From Candidatus Arcticimaribacter sp. (GTDB lineage: Bacteria > Bacteroidota > Bacteroidia > Flavobacteriales > Flavobacteriaceae): a stretch of 14,221 nt of DNA. The DNA is taken from positions 1-14,221 of the forward strand of contig WTJB01000207.1 of the NCBI GenBank assembly GCA_011526335.1. Direction: 5' to 3'. Position numbers and translations under genes: made by a program. Within the stretch, counting starts at the first letter, position 1. Each line of letters begins with the position of its first letter. Below are positions 13,403 through 14,221 of the stretch, in pieces. The notes under the pieces were generated by a model. It had not been told where the DNA came from. It saw only the letters and a list, made by a program, of their open reading frames with translations, and made no database searches.

Positions 13403-14221
13403 TTAATTTCGAATTGTGCTTAACTCTTGATGGAACTCATTAAGCACCGAGCTAGCTTCTGAAGATAAAGAAGCATCCAGAAGATTGGTGGTTTCTCCGG
13501 GATCATTGAGGAGGTCATAATACTCTTGATTACCATTATCGAGGACAATCAACTTATATTTTTCATTGGAAATTGTATGTCCAGATCTATGGGCTCTATC
13601 ACTTAAAACTTCTGTATAGTTGTATTGACGTTGCCCTGTAGATGCGTTACTTAATAAAGGGTAAAAACTTTGACTGTCAATTCCTTCCACAGGATTTACC
13701 TTAGCCATTTCCAAGAAAGTATTAAATAAATCTACGCTAGTAATCAAAGAATTGTCTTCAGTCCCTCTCCTGCTTACTCCATTACCAGAAACGATCATGG
13801 GAACATGGACTCCGCCTTGGTAAAGACTCCCCTTGGCTTTATCCCTATCAAAAGGGGTTTGCGCTACTTGGCCTGGAGAACCATTATCGCCTATAAAAAC
13901 AATAAGTGTATTTTGTCTTACCTCTGGGCTTAATGAAGTGAATAGTCTATTGATTTCGTGATCTAAACTTTCTACCATAGCTAAATAATAGGGCAGGGGG
14001 TTGGCTTGTATGCTTTCTTCATCTTGAGGTAAATCTCCCTGGTTGTGCATGTTTAGCGGAGGAAGATGAAAAGGACTATGAGGTGCATTATAGGCCAACC
14101 AGCAAAACCAAGGATTTTCTTGCGCGCCAATCCATTCTATAGCAAGGTCGGTCAATACGGTGGTAATATAGTCCGTTTGGGCTGAAGATTCTCCATTGGT
14201 ATTTAATGTCCAATTATAGTA
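13403..14221 (-). CDS. Sulfatase (arylsulfatase family), C-terminal part
   Basis: The reading frame is open to the edge of the window, so this is the last 272 residues of a larger enzyme, usually 450-600 residues. Recognisable pieces in order are AYNAPHSPFHLPP (the substrate-side histidine region), MVESLDHEINRL, IVFIGDNGSPG (Asp and Asn calcium ligands), DKAKGSLYQGGVHVPMIVSG (the conserved active-site Lys in the K-G-x-x-Y-x-G-G block), and the C-terminal subdomain with ISNEKYKLIV, EYYDLLNDPGETTNLL. The N-terminal C/S-x-P-S-R motif that is turned into formylglycine, and any signal peptide, are beyond the window. Such enzymes usually desulfate algal polysaccharides in marine Bacteroidota. The substrate cannot be told. 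Its stop is 12 bases from the DUF6702-like stop. Confidence 0.9.
   Translation of the reverse strand, partial: YYNWTLNTNGESSAQTDYITTVLTDLAIEWIGAQENPWFCWLAYNAPHSPFHLPPLNMHNQGDLPQDEESIQANPLPYYLAMVESLDHEINRLFTSLSPEVRQNTLIVFIGDNGSPGQVAQTPFDRDKAKGSLYQGGVHVPMIVSGNGVSRRGTEDNSLITSVDLFNTFLEMAKVNPVEGIDSQSFYPLLSNASTGQRQYNYTEVLSDRAHRSGHTISNEKYKLIVLDNGNQEYYDLLNDPGETTNLLDASLSSEASSVLNEFHQELSTIRN

Noticed and set aside
13403..14155. Sulfatase as a complete 250-residue protein starting at a TTG at 14155
   Set aside because: The frame stays open to the window edge with sulfatase-like sequence (TDYITTVLTDLAIEWI) continuing upstream, so the gene is cut by the window.
1..14221. CRISPR arrays, transposon ends, tRNA or rRNA genes, phage or toxin-antitoxin modules
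   Set aside because: I looked for spaced direct repeats, terminal inverted repeats, transposase motifs and tRNA-like arms on both strands and found none I could support by eye.

Overview
The window looks like chromosomal DNA of a gliding-lineage Bacteroidota, most likely a marine member of the Flavobacteriia. The pointers are a gldH-type gliding lipoprotein coupled to a RicT (PSP1) gene and a class A penicillin-binding protein, several promoter -7 elements of the Bacteroidota form TAnnTTTG, many lipoproteins, a LpxR-family outer-membrane protein, and few strong Shine-Dalgarno sequences. No rRNA, tRNA, CRISPR array, insertion sequence or phage gene is visible. Most genes are recognisable housekeeping or envelope genes, and there is no obvious defence island.

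Layout. 1-221: 3' end of an unrecognised small gene with a hairpin over its stop codon. 282-1316: trhO (tRNA U34 hydroxylase). 1385-5323: an overlapping operon ricT > gldH > class A PBP. 5320-5793 (minus): queD, whose stop codon interlocks with that of the PBP gene. 5794-5919: divergent control region with two TAnnTTTG elements. 5920-8164 (plus): a tandem-domain universal stress protein, a LpxR-like lipid A deacylase and a small lipoprotein ending in a TonB-plug-like segment. 8139-9249 (minus): a beta-barrel protein gene coupled to a GNAT acetyltransferase gene. 9321-9902 (plus): a Dabb-domain protein and a small cysteine-rich lipoprotein. 9899-11713 (minus): a 604-residue acyl-CoA dehydrogenase with a good promoter and a perfect 6+6 palindrome in its leader. 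11937-13390 (plus): a YHYH-domain lipoprotein coupled to a DUF6702-like exported protein. 13403-14221 (minus): the C-terminal part of a sulfatase that runs off the window.

How the genes fit together. The larger theme is the envelope: peptidoglycan synthesis (PBP), gliding (GldH), lipid A trimming (LpxR-like), a small barrel, four likely lipoproteins, and two exported proteins of poorly known families. TrhO and QueD both bear on tRNA position 34 (TrhO directly, QueD through queuosine precursor synthesis), though in separate transcripts. All four convergent gene pairs overlap or nearly touch, so 3' ends must be formed inside the opposing gene or transcripts must overlap. The least explained items are the plug-like lipoprotein, the six-cysteine lipoprotein, and the YHYH/DUF6702 pair.
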